A stretch of 64,000 nt of DNA. It comes from Spirosomataceae bacterium TFI 002 (GTDB lineage Bacteria > Bacteroidota > Bacteroidia > Cytophagales > Spirosomataceae). Below, piece after piece: positions 36,193-45,741 of this stretch (the first letter of the stretch is position 1; every line of letters starts with the position of its first letter). Made by a program: the position numbers and the translations under genes. The notes beneath the pieces were generated by a model that did no database searches, was not told the origin of the DNA, and worked only from the letters and a program-made list of their open reading frames with translations. The stretch is taken from the NCBI GenBank assembly GCA_900230115.1, contig LT907983.1, positions 5,068,774 through 5,132,773 on the forward strand, given 5' to 3'.

Positions 36193-38562
36193 ATGAAAAC
36201 AAGTTTTCTTATCCTACTTTTTGCTAGTGCATCTGCTTTCAGTTTTGCACAAAAACCAACTCAATCCATACGAGGAATTGTAAAGGATAAACTAACTAAA
36301 CAAGTACTGCCAGGAGCTTCTGTTATTATTCAAAATACAGAGCCACAAAAAGGTGCACTTACAAATGAAAACGGGGAATTTTTAATTGAAAATGTGAATG
36401 TTGGTCGGCACGATGTTAAAGTGCAATTCGTTGGTTATGAGCCTTTTATTTCGCAAGGACTTATACTTCAAAGTACCAAAGAATTATACCTCGAATTTGA
36501 ATTAACAGAAGGTAGTATTAAGACTGAAGAGGTAATCGTAAGTGCCTCTAAAAATGCTTTTGAACCATTAAATAATTTATCTGTAGTAAGTACACGATCG
36601 TTTACATCAGAAGAAACCGAACGTATGCCTGGCGGTGTAAATGATCCAGGTCGTGTGGCTTTATCTTATCCCGGTGTGCAGAGAGGGCAAGATGATGCCG
36701 AAAATCAAATTGTGGTAAGAGGAAACTCACCAGTTGGTATTTTATGGCGATTAGAAGGCATAGATATCCCAAACCCAAACCACTTTGCAGTTGTGGGTTC
36801 TTCTGGAGGTGGAGTTACTATTTTTAGTGCCCAGCTTTTAGCAAAATCAGATTTTTCAACTGGAGGGTTTGCCGCAGAGTATGGAAATGCAATTTCTGGA
36901 GTGTTTGATGTGAGATTTAGACAAGGTAATTTTGAAGATAGACAGCACAGAGGTAAAATCGGCATATTGGGGCTCGACTTTGCAACAGAAGGTCCATTAC
37001 AAAAAGGAAAATCGTCGTATTTGATTAATTACAGATATTCTACTTTAGGTTTATTAAGTTCTATGGGATTCAATTTAGTGGGCGAGCGAGTTACAAATGA
37101 CTTTCAGGACCTTTCTTTTAATCTTGTTTTTAAAGGAAAGAATAATAAATCGCAGACTACATTCTTCGGTATAGGTGGTTTATCAGAAGAGCGATATTAT
37201 CCTGTGGAGCTAGCTGAAAATAGGAATCCAAGGGTTCTAAATAATTTTGAAGACAGAAGACGTCCCGCAAATATGGGTGCTACTGGTTTTACACATACCT
37301 ACTTGCCTGATAATAAGTCCTATATTAAAGTTGTAGGTGCTCTTGTTGCTAGTAATCAGTCTAGGTTTAGTGATACATTGAGTGATACAAATGCTCGATT
37401 TAGATATGATACTCAAGAATATCGTGACACTAGATTTGTAACTTCAGCCATTTACAATAGGAAGTTAAAAGAAAAGCTTTCAGTAAAAACTGGATTAATT
37501 TATAACGAAATATTCTTCGACTTCCTGAAGAATACTTTACCAAGAAACAGCCTTTTGGATATTAATTTAGATCAAAGGTTTATCAATGTGGAAGGGAAAG
37601 GAAACACAAGGACATTGCAACTATATACTCAGTTTAGTATGTCTCCAACTGATAAGTTTACTGTAAATGCAGGCTACCATATAATGTATTTAGCGGCAAG
37701 CAATAAAACTGCTGTAGAACCAAGAGTGTCAATGCAATTCGTACCTCAGGCAAATCAAAGAGTTAGTTTGGCTTATGGACTACATAGTAGAGTTTTACCA
37801 CTTATGACTTATTTTGTTACCGACAGCATTGGGAATTACCTCAATCCCGATTTAGATTTTATAAAATCCCATCATTTCGTTGTAGCGTACCATTTATATA
37901 CCAAATCTAAAATGAGGTTTAGTGCCGAAACTTACTATCAAAACCTATATAATGTTCCTGTAAATGTAGACCCTACCTCAAACTATTGGTTACTCAACAA
38001 TAGTAGCGATTTTCCCACTTTCGAAGCGGAAAGTAAAGGAACCGGTGAGAATTACGGTTTAGATTTAGCGGTAGAAAAGATGTTTTCTAACAGTTATTTT
38101 TTCTTAGTAACTGGATCCCTTTTGAACTCAACTTTTGCAAAGGCCGACGGAATAAAATACAATTCAAGATTTAATACTAGATTTTCTTCGAGTTATACTT
38201 TGGGGAAAGAGTTTTCATTTAAAAAAGGAGGAATTCTGCAAATAGGAGGGCGATTCTTATTTAATGGCGGATTTAGATACACACCTTATGATCCAATCCT
38301 ATCGGCAGAAGCGGGTAGATACATTGAAAAAGCGGGTGCTTACAACGAAGGATATGTAGCTCCTTACCAAAGACTGGACACTAGAATCGCATACCGTTTT
38401 AACAAGCCAAAATTGTCTGGAAACATAAGCTTAGATATTCAAAATACTTTAAACAAACTGAATGCAACTAGTGTAGGTTATGTGGCCGAAACGAATACAA
38501 CTGAACTTCAATACAGAGGAAGTGGACTAATACCTATTATTTCATTTCAATTTGACTTGTAA
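36193..38562 (+). CDS. TonB-dependent outer membrane receptor with carboxypeptidase-like N-domain
   Basis: The 789-residue protein has a signal peptide (1-19), a carboxypeptidase-regulatory-like domain (about 22-100, SIRGIVKDKLTKQVLPGASV), a plug (about 115-225, NQIVVRGNSPVGILWRLEGID) and a beta-barrel ending in F-Q-F-D-L. It is shorter than SusC and no susD gene follows, so it probably takes up a small nutrient such as a metal complex, vitamin or peptide. The Crp-type regulator gene is divergent 40 bp away. Confidence 0.92.
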   Translation: MKTSFLILLFASASAFSFAQKPTQSIRGIVKDKLTKQVLPGASVIIQNTEPQKGALTNENGEFLIENVNVGRHDVKVQFVGYEPFISQGLILQSTKELYLEFELTEGSIKTEEVIVSASKNAFEPLNNLSVVSTRSFTSEETERMPGGVNDPGRVALSYPGVQRGQDDAENQIVVRGNSPVGILWRLEGIDIPNPNHFAVVGSSGGGVTIFSAQLLAKSDFSTGGFAAEYGNAISGVFDVRFRQGNFEDRQHRGKIGILGLDFATEGPLQKGKSSYLINYRYSTLGLLSSMGFNLVGERVTNDFQDLSFNLVFKGKNNKSQTTFFGIGGLSEERYYPVELAENRNPRVLNNFEDRRRPANMGATGFTHTYLPDNKSYIKVVGALVASNQSRFSDTLSDTNARFRYDTQEYRDTRFVTSAIYNRKLKEKLSVKTGLIYNEIFFDFLKNTLPRNSLLDINLDQRFINVEGKGNTRTLQLYTQFSMSPTDKFTVNAGYHIMYLAASNKTAVEPRVSMQFVPQANQRVSLAYGLHSRVLPLMTYFVTDSIGNYLNPDLDFIKSHHFVVAYHLYTKSKMRFSAETYYQNLYNVPVNVDPTSNYWLLNNSSDFPTFEAESKGTGENYGLDLAVEKMFSNSYFFLVTGSLLNSTFAKADGIKYNSRFNTRFSSSYTLGKEFSFKKGGILQIGGRFLFNGGFRYTPYDPILSAEAGRYIEKAGAYNEGYVAPYQRLDTRIAYRFNKPKLSGNISLDIQNTLNKLNATSVGYVAETNTTELQYRGSGLIPIISFQFDL

Positions 38563-38566
38563 AGAG

Positions 38567-39190
38567 CTATATCAGTCCGTTTTCAACAGCAATTTTGACG
38601 AGACCTACAATATTGTCAACCCCAAGTTTGATCATGATATTTTTGCGGTGACTATCAATTGTGCTTACACTAACGAAGAGTTTTTCAGCGATTTGTGAAC
38701 TTGACAATTCCTGAGCTACAAGTTTAAGTACTTCTTTCTCCCTAGTGCTTAGTAAGGAAATCATATTGTTTTTAGGGATAGTAACCGTGTTAAGTTCAAT
38801 GTCACTTCCATACCTATCGCCAAAATATGTTTCCCCCTTAGAAAGTGCTTCTATTGCGTTACAAAGCTCATCGATAGGACTGTCTTTTAAAATATAACCT
38901 TGAAAACCATGTTGGCTAAGTTTATTAAAAAATCGATTACCTCGCATAAGGGTAAGGTAGAGGATCGGAAGTGATGGTTTTATTTGACGAATTTTTTTCA
39001 AAATTTGCTCAGGTGGCATATCGGGTAACTGAAGATCAAGAACTAGCACGTCAATTTCATGTTCTTCTAAATTATCGATTAAATTTGTGGCATTTTCAAA
39101 TGTGGCAACAACTGTAAAGTGATCATTGAGCAGTCCCTCAAGTCCTTTTAAAAATATTTGGTGATCGTCAACTATAGCAATTTTGGTCAT
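38567..39190 (-). CDS. NarL/FixJ-family response regulator (orphan)
   Basis: The 207-residue protein has a receiver domain with D8-D9 and probable phosphoacceptor D52 in VLVLDLQLPDMPP, and a LuxR helix-turn-helix (LSTREKEVLKLVAQELSSSQIAEKLFVSVSTID and HRKNIMIKLGV, two pieces). It is close in type to the regulator at 4.2 kb. No kinase gene is adjacent, so the partner is elsewhere. It is convergent with the TonB receptor gene, 4 bp apart. Confidence 0.93.
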   Translation of the reverse strand: MTKIAIVDDHQIFLKGLEGLLNDHFTVVATFENATNLIDNLEEHEIDVLVLDLQLPDMPPEQILKKIRQIKPSLPILYLTLMRGNRFFNKLSQHGFQGYILKDSPIDELCNAIEALSKGETYFGDRYGSDIELNTVTIPKNNMISLLSTREKEVLKLVAQELSSSQIAEKLFVSVSTIDSHRKNIMIKLGVDNIVGLVKIAVENGLI

Positions 39191-39423
39191 CGTGGTTTAT
39201 TGGGTTGGTGATCCAAGGTGGCTTAGTTTAAATCTAGTTAATCCAAATCGAAATTGTGCAAATTTTCTTCATAAACATGATTTAGATAACTTCCGGAGTT
39301 AAAATTGTTTATTTCTACTAAGAATTAAACTGGTTTTATTAATCTTCACAATTCTATAAAATCATTGACAAAGCACTTTAGCTCTAGTATTTATGACTTT
39401 GAGGATGTAATTTTGAAAAGTAT

Positions 39424-41322
39424 ATGTCGAAAAGAATTAATTACCTTTTGCTATTATTTCTAATACCTTTAATCTCACATGGGGCAGAGGTAATCAGTTT
39501 TCCTAAGGAAAAGCAGCTCTTTTCTAGGGATACTAATAACAACGCAGATGTTCATTTTAAGATAAAGAATAATCAAGCCACACAAAGCCTTTTTTCTTTG
39601 GTAGGAATTGCAAATGGTGATACAATTTCCAGTTTATCTATGAGTCTAAATGCAAACGAGTTTTGGGAATTCAGCATACCAATAAGTGCTGGTCTGATCA
39701 ATTTTAGTTTCTTTTTGTATGAAAAGCAAAATGCTGTATCCAATCTTGTGAAAAAGGCTGAGAATGTTGTTTGTGGAGATGTCTTCGTTATTTATGGTCA
39801 GTCCAATGGTCTTGCGATTTTCGGTGTTAGTGATTATGATACAACCTTGGACGATCAGTGGATTAGAAATGCGGAATTTTCAAATAACACTGATCTTATC
39901 TGGTACAATGGTAAAAAACCAAACTCATCTATGGGGGTACTTGGTTTATGGCTAGCAAAACAAACAGTAGATGGTCAAGAAGTCCCTGTTGCAGTTATAA
40001 ATGGATGTCAAGGGGGACAAAATATCATAAACTTAGGTGAAAGAAATGAAATAAACCCAAAGGATAAAACGACCTTTTACGGTAAATTACTTTCCAGAGT
40101 AACTGACGCACTTTCGATAGGAAATATCAAGGGCTTTATCTGGTTTCAAGGTGAAGCAGAGACATCAGCAGGACCGCAAGCAATGCTGGACTATGGAGGA
40201 AAACTAGACACTTTGTATTCAAATATTATAAACGATTTTCCTCCAATCAATCATTTCGTTTTAATGCAGATAAATTTGTTGAAAAATGGAATAGGAGAGG
40301 CTGGAATTGTTAGGAATTTTCAAGCAAATTTTGAAATAAATAACCCCAAGGTAGATCGATTAGCTACAGTCGGAAAATCGTTTTGGTACGATGGTATACA
40401 TTATAGTAGACAAGGTTATGAAAGCTTAGCTGAGATGCTATACATCTATTTTGACAAAAATGAATATTCCCCAGCTCCAGTACCTGGGTTTAAGTCTCCC
40501 CGATTACAAAAAGCAGTAAAAGATATTGGAATGAACCGGTTGAGGCTAATATTCGATGATAATCAAGAAGTGAGTATGGAAGAGTATTTATCTCGACCCT
40601 ATGGCAGAAGGTACATAAATCCTTACATTTTCATAAATGGTCAAAATCATCAAATTCAAAGCTTCGAAAACATAGGGAACGAAATTCGCTTAGAAATTAA
40701 TAATCTATCGGGGGCCAATAAAATTACTTATTTACCTAGTTTTTTCACTGATTCAAATTCACCTGGTTATGATGGGCCTGTTATTAAAAATGCAGTTGGT
40801 TTTTCAGCTTTGACTTTCTATGATTATCAAATTAAAGAATTATTACAAACCCCTTCTTACGACAAAGCTTTTTATAAAGAAAAAAAGTTAATGTTTCAAC
40901 TTGCTCCCGGAGCTATTCAAAACTGCTTGGATTGTGTATTAAAAGTGGAACGAAAAAAGGCTGAGAGTGTAAATTACGAAAAGCGGGGGAGTGTTAATAT
41001 AAACTCAAACTTGATAATCCTCGATACTTTTAATACTAATGAAACTTCGGAACAGAAATGGAACTATCGAATTGAATTAGAAAATCCATCTTATGTATCT
41101 TCTAAACTCTTATTTGATATTGATGTATGTGCGGAGATTAACTTAACCGAAAATCAAACCAATTTTGGAGAAATAAGAGGAAAGTTGTTAACTGGAGAGA
41201 CCGTTTTAGATGAATCTATTAAAAATGTATTATTTGAAAGGTCTACCTCTTTACTTCAGGGCTTTGAGACTCAAGCAGGTAAAACAGTATCTATAGAACA
41301 AAGAAACTGTGTTGATCAATAG
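39424..41322 (+). CDS. Secreted SASA-type carbohydrate esterase with C-terminal sorting-like domain
   Basis: The 632-residue protein has a signal peptide (about 1-20) and an SGNH/SASA esterase domain (about 110-350). The nucleophile motif is GQSNG, the oxyanion part WFQGEAE, and the D-x-x-H block DGIHYSRQGYE. This family removes acetyl groups from sialic acids or plant and algal glycans. The last 60 residues resemble the cysteine-bracketed C-terminal domain of other secreted proteins here, with L-L-Q-G-F in place of L-x-P-G-F and a final cysteine. It therefore looks like an exported enzyme. Its stop codon abuts the convergent nitronate monooxygenase gene. Confidence 0.85.
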   Translation: MSKRINYLLLLFLIPLISHGAEVISFPKEKQLFSRDTNNNADVHFKIKNNQATQSLFSLVGIANGDTISSLSMSLNANEFWEFSIPISAGLINFSFFLYEKQNAVSNLVKKAENVVCGDVFVIYGQSNGLAIFGVSDYDTTLDDQWIRNAEFSNNTDLIWYNGKKPNSSMGVLGLWLAKQTVDGQEVPVAVINGCQGGQNIINLGERNEINPKDKTTFYGKLLSRVTDALSIGNIKGFIWFQGEAETSAGPQAMLDYGGKLDTLYSNIINDFPPINHFVLMQINLLKNGIGEAGIVRNFQANFEINNPKVDRLATVGKSFWYDGIHYSRQGYESLAEMLYIYFDKNEYSPAPVPGFKSPRLQKAVKDIGMNRLRLIFDDNQEVSMEEYLSRPYGRRYINPYIFINGQNHQIQSFENIGNEIRLEINNLSGANKITYLPSFFTDSNSPGYDGPVIKNAVGFSALTFYDYQIKELLQTPSYDKAFYKEKKLMFQLAPGAIQNCLDCVLKVERKKAESVNYEKRGSVNINSNLIILDTFNTNETSEQKWNYRIELENPSYVSSKLLFDIDVCAEINLTENQTNFGEIRGKLLTGETVLDESIKNVLFERSTSLLQGFETQAGKTVSIEQRNCVDQ

Positions 41323-42291
41323 TCACGAATAAACCGTCAAAAGTTCGTTTTGCTTTGTAATAGCGGCTTTAAACTCTTCTTTCATCTTATTTATTAAGTC
41401 TTCTACTGGCATAACGTCATGGATTGTTGCAACACCTTGACCTGCACTCCAAAGAGTTTTCCAAGCTTTTGCTTCTGCCTTTTCGGTATCAAGCTCTTCG
41501 CCAAAGTCAACTTTTTTAGAGTCGTTCCACTTTTCTTTAGGGATTCCTACGCTTTCTAAACTTTTAGCCATGAAATTACCGTAAACTCCAGATACTGCAG
41601 CTGTATAAACGATATCAGTAGTTCCACTTTCAATGATCATTTCCTGATATGCCTTGTCTGCATTGGCTTCTGTAGTATTTATAAATCGAGTACCTAGATA
41701 AGCCAAGTCTGCACCCATTTGCATTGCGGATGCCACATCTTGGCCATCGCTTAGACATCCAGAAAGAAGTATTGTACCATTGAAGAAACTCTTAACTTCT
41801 TTAATAAAGGGAACTGGGTGTAAGGTTCCTCCGTGCCCTCCTGCACCTGCAGCAACTAAAATAAGACCATCTACTCCAGCCTCCGCGGCTTTCTCTGCAT
41901 GACGCTTTTTGATGACGTCATGAAAAACCAATCCACCATAAGAATGTATCGCTTCTACTAAATCGCTGACCGCCCCTAGGGAGGTGATTATTAAGGGAAT
42001 TTGATGCTTTACGGCAATTTCAACATCCGCCATAACACGAGGGTTAGTAGGATGTACAATAAAGTTTACTCCAAAAGGAGCAGCTTTTTTTCCTGTTTCT
42101 TGCTCCCAAGTAGCTAATTCGGTTTTGATTTTTATTACCCATTCTTCAAAACCTTCCGTGGTTCTTTGGTTCAAAGCTGGAAATGTACCTACAATTCCAT
42201 TTTTACAACACTCTATAACTAGCTCTGGTCCCGAAATTAAGAACATTGGTGCCGCTACAACTGGTAAAGTTAGGTTTTTGAAAGGATTCAT
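41323..42291 (-). CDS. Nitronate monooxygenase (NMO) family flavoprotein
   Basis: The 322-residue TIM-barrel protein has NMO/2-nitropropane dioxygenase family features: VVAAPMFLISG at the start, the AEAGVDGLILVAAGAGGHGG FMN-binding segment (split here as two parts), LLSGCLSDGQDVASAMQMGADLAYLGTRF (two parts), and the final ATIHDVMPVEDLI. These FMN enzymes oxidise alkyl nitronates; some homologues have other roles. It is the last gene of a likely operon after a DUF4834-like gene and a DoxX-family gene. Confidence 0.9.
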   Translation of the reverse strand: MNPFKNLTLPVVAAPMFLISGPELVIECCKNGIVGTFPALNQRTTEGFEEWVIKIKTELATWEQETGKKAAPFGVNFIVHPTNPRVMADVEIAVKHQIPLIITSLGAVSDLVEAIHSYGGLVFHDVIKKRHAEKAAEAGVDGLILVAAGAGGHGGTLHPVPFIKEVKSFFNGTILLSGCLSDGQDVASAMQMGADLAYLGTRFINTTEANADKAYQEMIIESGTTDIVYTAAVSGVYGNFMAKSLESVGIPKEKWNDSKKVDFGEELDTEKAEAKAWKTLWSAGQGVATIHDVMPVEDLINKMKEEFKAAITKQNELLTVYS

Positions 42292-42336
42292 AGGTTTAGT
42301 TTTTGTATTGAAGTGTGTCGTGTTTGCTAGGTTAAA

Positions 42337-42771
42337 TTACCTCCTTTTAAACCGCTTTCTAACTAGTTTTCCTATCCATAATTGGTCGAAAGAAAACTTT
42401 CCTGGCCCAGTGAGAAACAGTGTAATGTAAGAGATAAGGAACAGAAGTGCCTTTTCTTGTTTGGCTAGACCATCATTACCATGCACTATAAATGCCGCAA
42501 CAGCCATTGTGAACATCAGTACAACAGAAGCTGGTTTAGTAAGAAAACCAAAAATTAAGAGAATTGAGCAAAAGAATTCAGCAAATACGGTGAGATAAAG
42601 TGAAAGTCCTTCACCGAGACCTAATGGATCGCCAAAGCTTAGATCACCTGCAACTATTTTTTGAAGTTTAGAATATCCATGCGTCAACATTAAAAGCGAA
42701 ATTCCTACTCTTAATATTAATATTGCAATGTCTAGAGTTACTGGGGAAGTAGAACTGCGTTTTGCCATCAA
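42337..42771 (-). CDS. DoxX-family membrane protein
   Basis: The 144-residue protein has four hydrophobic segments and the DoxX pattern: ILRVGISLLMLTHGYSKLQK, then FAEFFCSILLIFGFLTKPASVVLMFTMAVAAFIVH (two parts). The family is linked to redox homeostasis and quinone-related functions. It is one base after the DUF4834-like gene and 45 bp before the nitronate monooxygenase gene, so the three are probably one transcript. Confidence 0.88.
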   Translation of the reverse strand: MMAKRSSTSPVTLDIAILILRVGISLLMLTHGYSKLQKIVAGDLSFGDPLGLGEGLSLYLTVFAEFFCSILLIFGFLTKPASVVLMFTMAVAAFIVHGNDGLAKQEKALLFLISYITLFLTGPGKFSFDQLWIGKLVRKRFKRR

Positions 42772-42772
42772 A

Positions 42773-43015
42773 TCAATCTTTTACTTCTTCATAGTCGATG
42801 TATTGACCACCTTTAAAGTCATCTTTTTTATTGCTATTGGGTACATAATCAACATTAATTTCGCCCTCTCTTTTGGTTTGGCTTTTTTGGGTCTGTTGAT
42901 TGTATCTCTTTTGTTCTTTTGTTAATTGTTTTCCCACAATGAGCCAAAATAAGAAGCGTCTTACAGGGGCAACAAAGGCGATAACGAGGACGATGACGAA
43001 TATTATTTTAAGCAT
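42773..43015 (-). CDS. DUF4834-like small membrane protein
   Basis: The 80-residue protein has one N-terminal membrane segment (about 2-26) and a basic then acidic polar tail that ends in GGQYIDYEEVKD. This hydrophobic start with a G-x-Y-x-D-Y-E-E-x-K end is typical of the DUF4834 family of Bacteroidota, whose function is unknown. It is probably the first gene of the DoxX/nitronate monooxygenase transcript. Confidence 0.8.
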   Translation of the reverse strand: MLKIIFVIVLVIAFVAPVRRFLFWLIVGKQLTKEQKRYNQQTQKSQTKREGEINVDYVPNSNKKDDFKGGQYIDYEEVKD

Positions 43016-43056
43016 AATTTTTATTCTGGACCACTTTTGAAATTAGGTCGCTAAGA

Positions 43057-44280
43057 TTATAATAACTTCAATAACTCTTGTAAAGTTTCAGGATTACTTG
43101 GTCTTGGAGCATTTGGATTTACAATATTTCCTTTTTTATCGATGATCATGTATCGAGGTATACTGGAGATCTTATACGCGGCCCCAACCTCAAAAGAATG
43201 AGCATTTTCTCCAAACTCACTGAGCCCCAGTTTTTCAACAGCTTTTTTCCATGCTTCTAGGTCTTGATCAGTTGAAATGTACAAGAATACAATTTGTTTT
43301 CTCTCTTTAGCGGAAAGTGACTCGTGCATTTCTTTACTGTATGGAAATTCTTTTCTACAAGGGCCACACCAACTAGCCCAAAAGTCAACATAAATAACTT
43401 TTCCTTCATATTTTTCAAAGGTAAAGCTCTTGTCGTTCAAATCCACGAGATTAGGTAGAGAAGAACTTTTCGTTTTTTTACTTTTCTCTACTTCTGCTTT
43501 TGCAAGTTTTTCTTCTTCCTCTAGGATTTTGGCATAATGCTTATCTACTAAATACTTCTGCAAGTTTTCTGAAAATATTTGACTCGTCCAAAATCGGAAA
43601 GAGTCGGTAGATAAGCTATTGCTTCCAATATCTACAAGCTGCATTAGGGTATAGTCTAGGACATTTCCTTTCAATCTCTCCATTGCGAAGTTTCCTTTGT
43701 CTGCCAATGATTTACTGCCTAAAGCATATTTCAAAAAACCTTTTTCTTGCGAATTGTAGTAAATCGCATAATAGGGTAAAAAAGCTCTGAAACTTTTAGA
43801 AATCAGTAACTCTTCATTATTTATCTCATTTTGCTTTAAAGCGTCGGTCATTACCCTCGGGAGCGAAGTAACTATTTTGATGTCCACATTCGCATTGCTT
43901 CGGTTGATCGCATAAGCCAATAGTAAATGCCAGTAATTGTATTTGATTTCAGTCTGCAAAAAGCTACTTAATTCCGGAGATATAGTGACATGATTTTTTA
44001 TAAAAGACATTTGCTTATTTCTCTTATCGAATAAGCTCATTTCCCAATCGTCAACATTACTTGTTGTTATTACGTCATATTGCTTAGCTGTGTTGAAGTC
44101 TTCGGCAAATTGCTCGTCAAACTCCGCAACAACTTTTGCATTCTCAGGATTAGTTAAAAGGGCATTTAGTTCAGCTTCTTGATTGAATTCTGCCAGTAAG
44201 TACGGGTCATCTTGCGGGGCAAGGAAGCTCCCGTTGTTAGAAAAATTGAATAGACTTATTAAAAGTAAGAGTATGTTCAT
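43057..44280 (-). CDS. Secreted TlpA-like thioredoxin-fold protein
   Basis: The 407-residue protein has a short signal peptide; two ATG codons six bases apart are possible and the inner one is listed. A helical N-terminal region of about 270 residues resembles the domain that precedes thioredoxin folds in many Bacteroidota proteins. The C-terminal 140 residues are a TlpA/AhpC-type domain with VDFWASWCGPCRKEFPYSKE, i.e. a WCGPC redox motif, and a cis-proline loop near SIPRYMIIDKKGNIV. It probably exchanges disulfides in the periplasm, for example in cytochrome maturation. Confidence 0.9.
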   Translation of the reverse strand: MNILLLLISLFNFSNNGSFLAPQDDPYLLAEFNQEAELNALLTNPENAKVVAEFDEQFAEDFNTAKQYDVITTSNVDDWEMSLFDKRNKQMSFIKNHVTISPELSSFLQTEIKYNYWHLLLAYAINRSNANVDIKIVTSLPRVMTDALKQNEINNEELLISKSFRAFLPYYAIYYNSQEKGFLKYALGSKSLADKGNFAMERLKGNVLDYTLMQLVDIGSNSLSTDSFRFWTSQIFSENLQKYLVDKHYAKILEEEEKLAKAEVEKSKKTKSSSLPNLVDLNDKSFTFEKYEGKVIYVDFWASWCGPCRKEFPYSKEMHESLSAKERKQIVFLYISTDQDLEAWKKAVEKLGLSEFGENAHSFEVGAAYKISSIPRYMIIDKKGNIVNPNAPRPSNPETLQELLKLL

Positions 44281-44387
44281 TGGCATTTATTAGATCAACG
44301 CTAGCATAGCATTTTTTGTATGTTCGCACTACTGTTACAAATTTACTTATTTTAGTCGAAATATGATTTTAAGAGAATTAGAATAAA

Positions 44388-44774
44388 ATGAAAATCGAAC
44401 ACATAGCTATTTGGGTAAAAGATTTAGAAGAAATGAGAAACTTTTATATAAAGTATTTTGGAGCATCTTCTAATGAAAGATATCATAACCCAACGAAGCA
44501 GTTTTTCTCCTACTTTTTATCTTTTCCGGATGGCCCTTGCAGACTAGAGATCATGTCAAGGCCTGATATTACTTTTGATTCCAAAAAGAATGAAAAAGGA
44601 GGAATTACTCATTTTGCATTTTCACTTGGTTCTGCTTCCAAAGTTGACAAGCTAACAGAAGAACTAAGAAAAGACGGTTTTAACATCGTAGGAGAACCAA
44701 GAACCACTGGTGATGGCTACTACGAAAGTGTAATCCAAGACCCAGAAGGAAATAGAATAGAGATTTGTGCTTAG
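44388..44774 (+). CDS. VOC-family (glyoxalase-like) metalloprotein
   Basis: The 128-residue protein has paired beta-alpha-beta-beta-beta modules of the vicinal oxygen chelate fold: KIEHIAIWVKDLEEMRNFY at the start, RLEIMSRP, then GGITHFAFSLGSASKVDKL, and GDGYYESVIQDPEGNRIEI at the end. Candidate metal ligands are His5, Glu in RLEI, His in ITHFAF and Glu in NRIEI, the pattern of glyoxalase I. Substrate is not certain; lactoylglutathione-type or bleomycin-binding relatives are possible. Confidence 0.88.
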   Translation: MKIEHIAIWVKDLEEMRNFYIKYFGASSNERYHNPTKQFFSYFLSFPDGPCRLEIMSRPDITFDSKKNEKGGITHFAFSLGSASKVDKLTEELRKDGFNIVGEPRTTGDGYYESVIQDPEGNRIEICA

Positions 44775-44928
44775 AAATTTTACAAATTGAGTGTCACAAG
44801 TTATTTAGCATAATGTGATGAAAACGGAAAAGTTTTGGTTTTCAAAATGTTTCCGAACAGTTGACTTTCAACCTTCTACCTTTAACCTTTAATAAGTCAA
44901 CAAATGCTAATCTTATAAAACAATCACA

Positions 44929-45741
44929 TTATTCAAAATCCAACCGATAAAAGCTATAAGTAACAAAACTGCTCATAGCAGTAAGCAAATGCCAAAGCGA
45001 GTGACCTTGAAAATATGAAAGAGGGTCACAACCAATTTTTTGAACATCCCACGATCTTACTTTAACAGCAACCACTATTATAATCATCGATAAAGAGATT
45101 AGTAAAATTGATTTCTTTGATCTGTTTTTGAAATACTCAACGAGCATAAAAATCAAAGAAGCAAGGATAAGCACAGGCACCACTACACCGCTTGAAACAT
45201 GTAAAGCAATTTCGTAAAATGCCAATATGAAAGCTAGTAAGCCAAAAGAGAGCCATTTTTGCGAAATAGAGCTCTGAAATTGGGCTTTGAATAAATGAAC
45301 AAATCCTATGACCGCCAGTACGATTGTGATACCGTAAGTCCCATTCATGTCGACTCGCTGACCGATCCAAGTTAAGGAAGCATGAAAAAAAGCACTTCCA
45401 AAACTTAGGTAAATCATACAAGCTCCTGTGATGATTGACAGCCATGAAAAGTTTGACAAAAAATTACCCATTCTTCGTTTGTCGGCAATACCAGTAAATA
45501 ATATAATGGACCCAAAAAAGAAGTAGGCAAGGTTGGAATAAGTGTTTATCGACTGATGAAAAAATTGCTTTGGATTATTGAATTCACAATATTCCACAGT
45601 TAAAGCTGACTTACTAAGCTGCATTCCTTCCCAAATAGTAGGTGGTAACAAGCTATTTGCAAGTAACCAGAACAGCCACATGGTTGCTGTAAAGATGGCC
45701 GACTTTATGATTATCCTTTGGTCCATTCTATCACTATTCAT
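44929..45741 (-). CDS. Ceramidase-like (CREST superfamily) membrane protein
   Basis: The 270-residue protein has about seven membrane segments and the alkaline ceramidase pattern: YCEFNN near the start, QSINTYSNLAYFFFG, the GSAFFHASLTWIGQRVDM block with candidate metal His, and GHSLWHLLTA at the end. Members of this superfamily use a zinc ion to hydrolyse lipid amides. Bacteroidota make sphingolipids, so a ceramide-like substrate is plausible, but this is inference. Its ATG directly abuts the stop of the DUF885 gene, giving an operon. Confidence 0.78.
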   Translation of the reverse strand: MNSDRMDQRIIIKSAIFTATMWLFWLLANSLLPPTIWEGMQLSKSALTVEYCEFNNPKQFFHQSINTYSNLAYFFFGSIILFTGIADKRRMGNFLSNFSWLSIITGACMIYLSFGSAFFHASLTWIGQRVDMNGTYGITIVLAVIGFVHLFKAQFQSSISQKWLSFGLLAFILAFYEIALHVSSGVVVPVLILASLIFMLVEYFKNRSKKSILLISLSMIIIVVAVKVRSWDVQKIGCDPLSYFQGHSLWHLLTAMSSFVTYSFYRLDFE

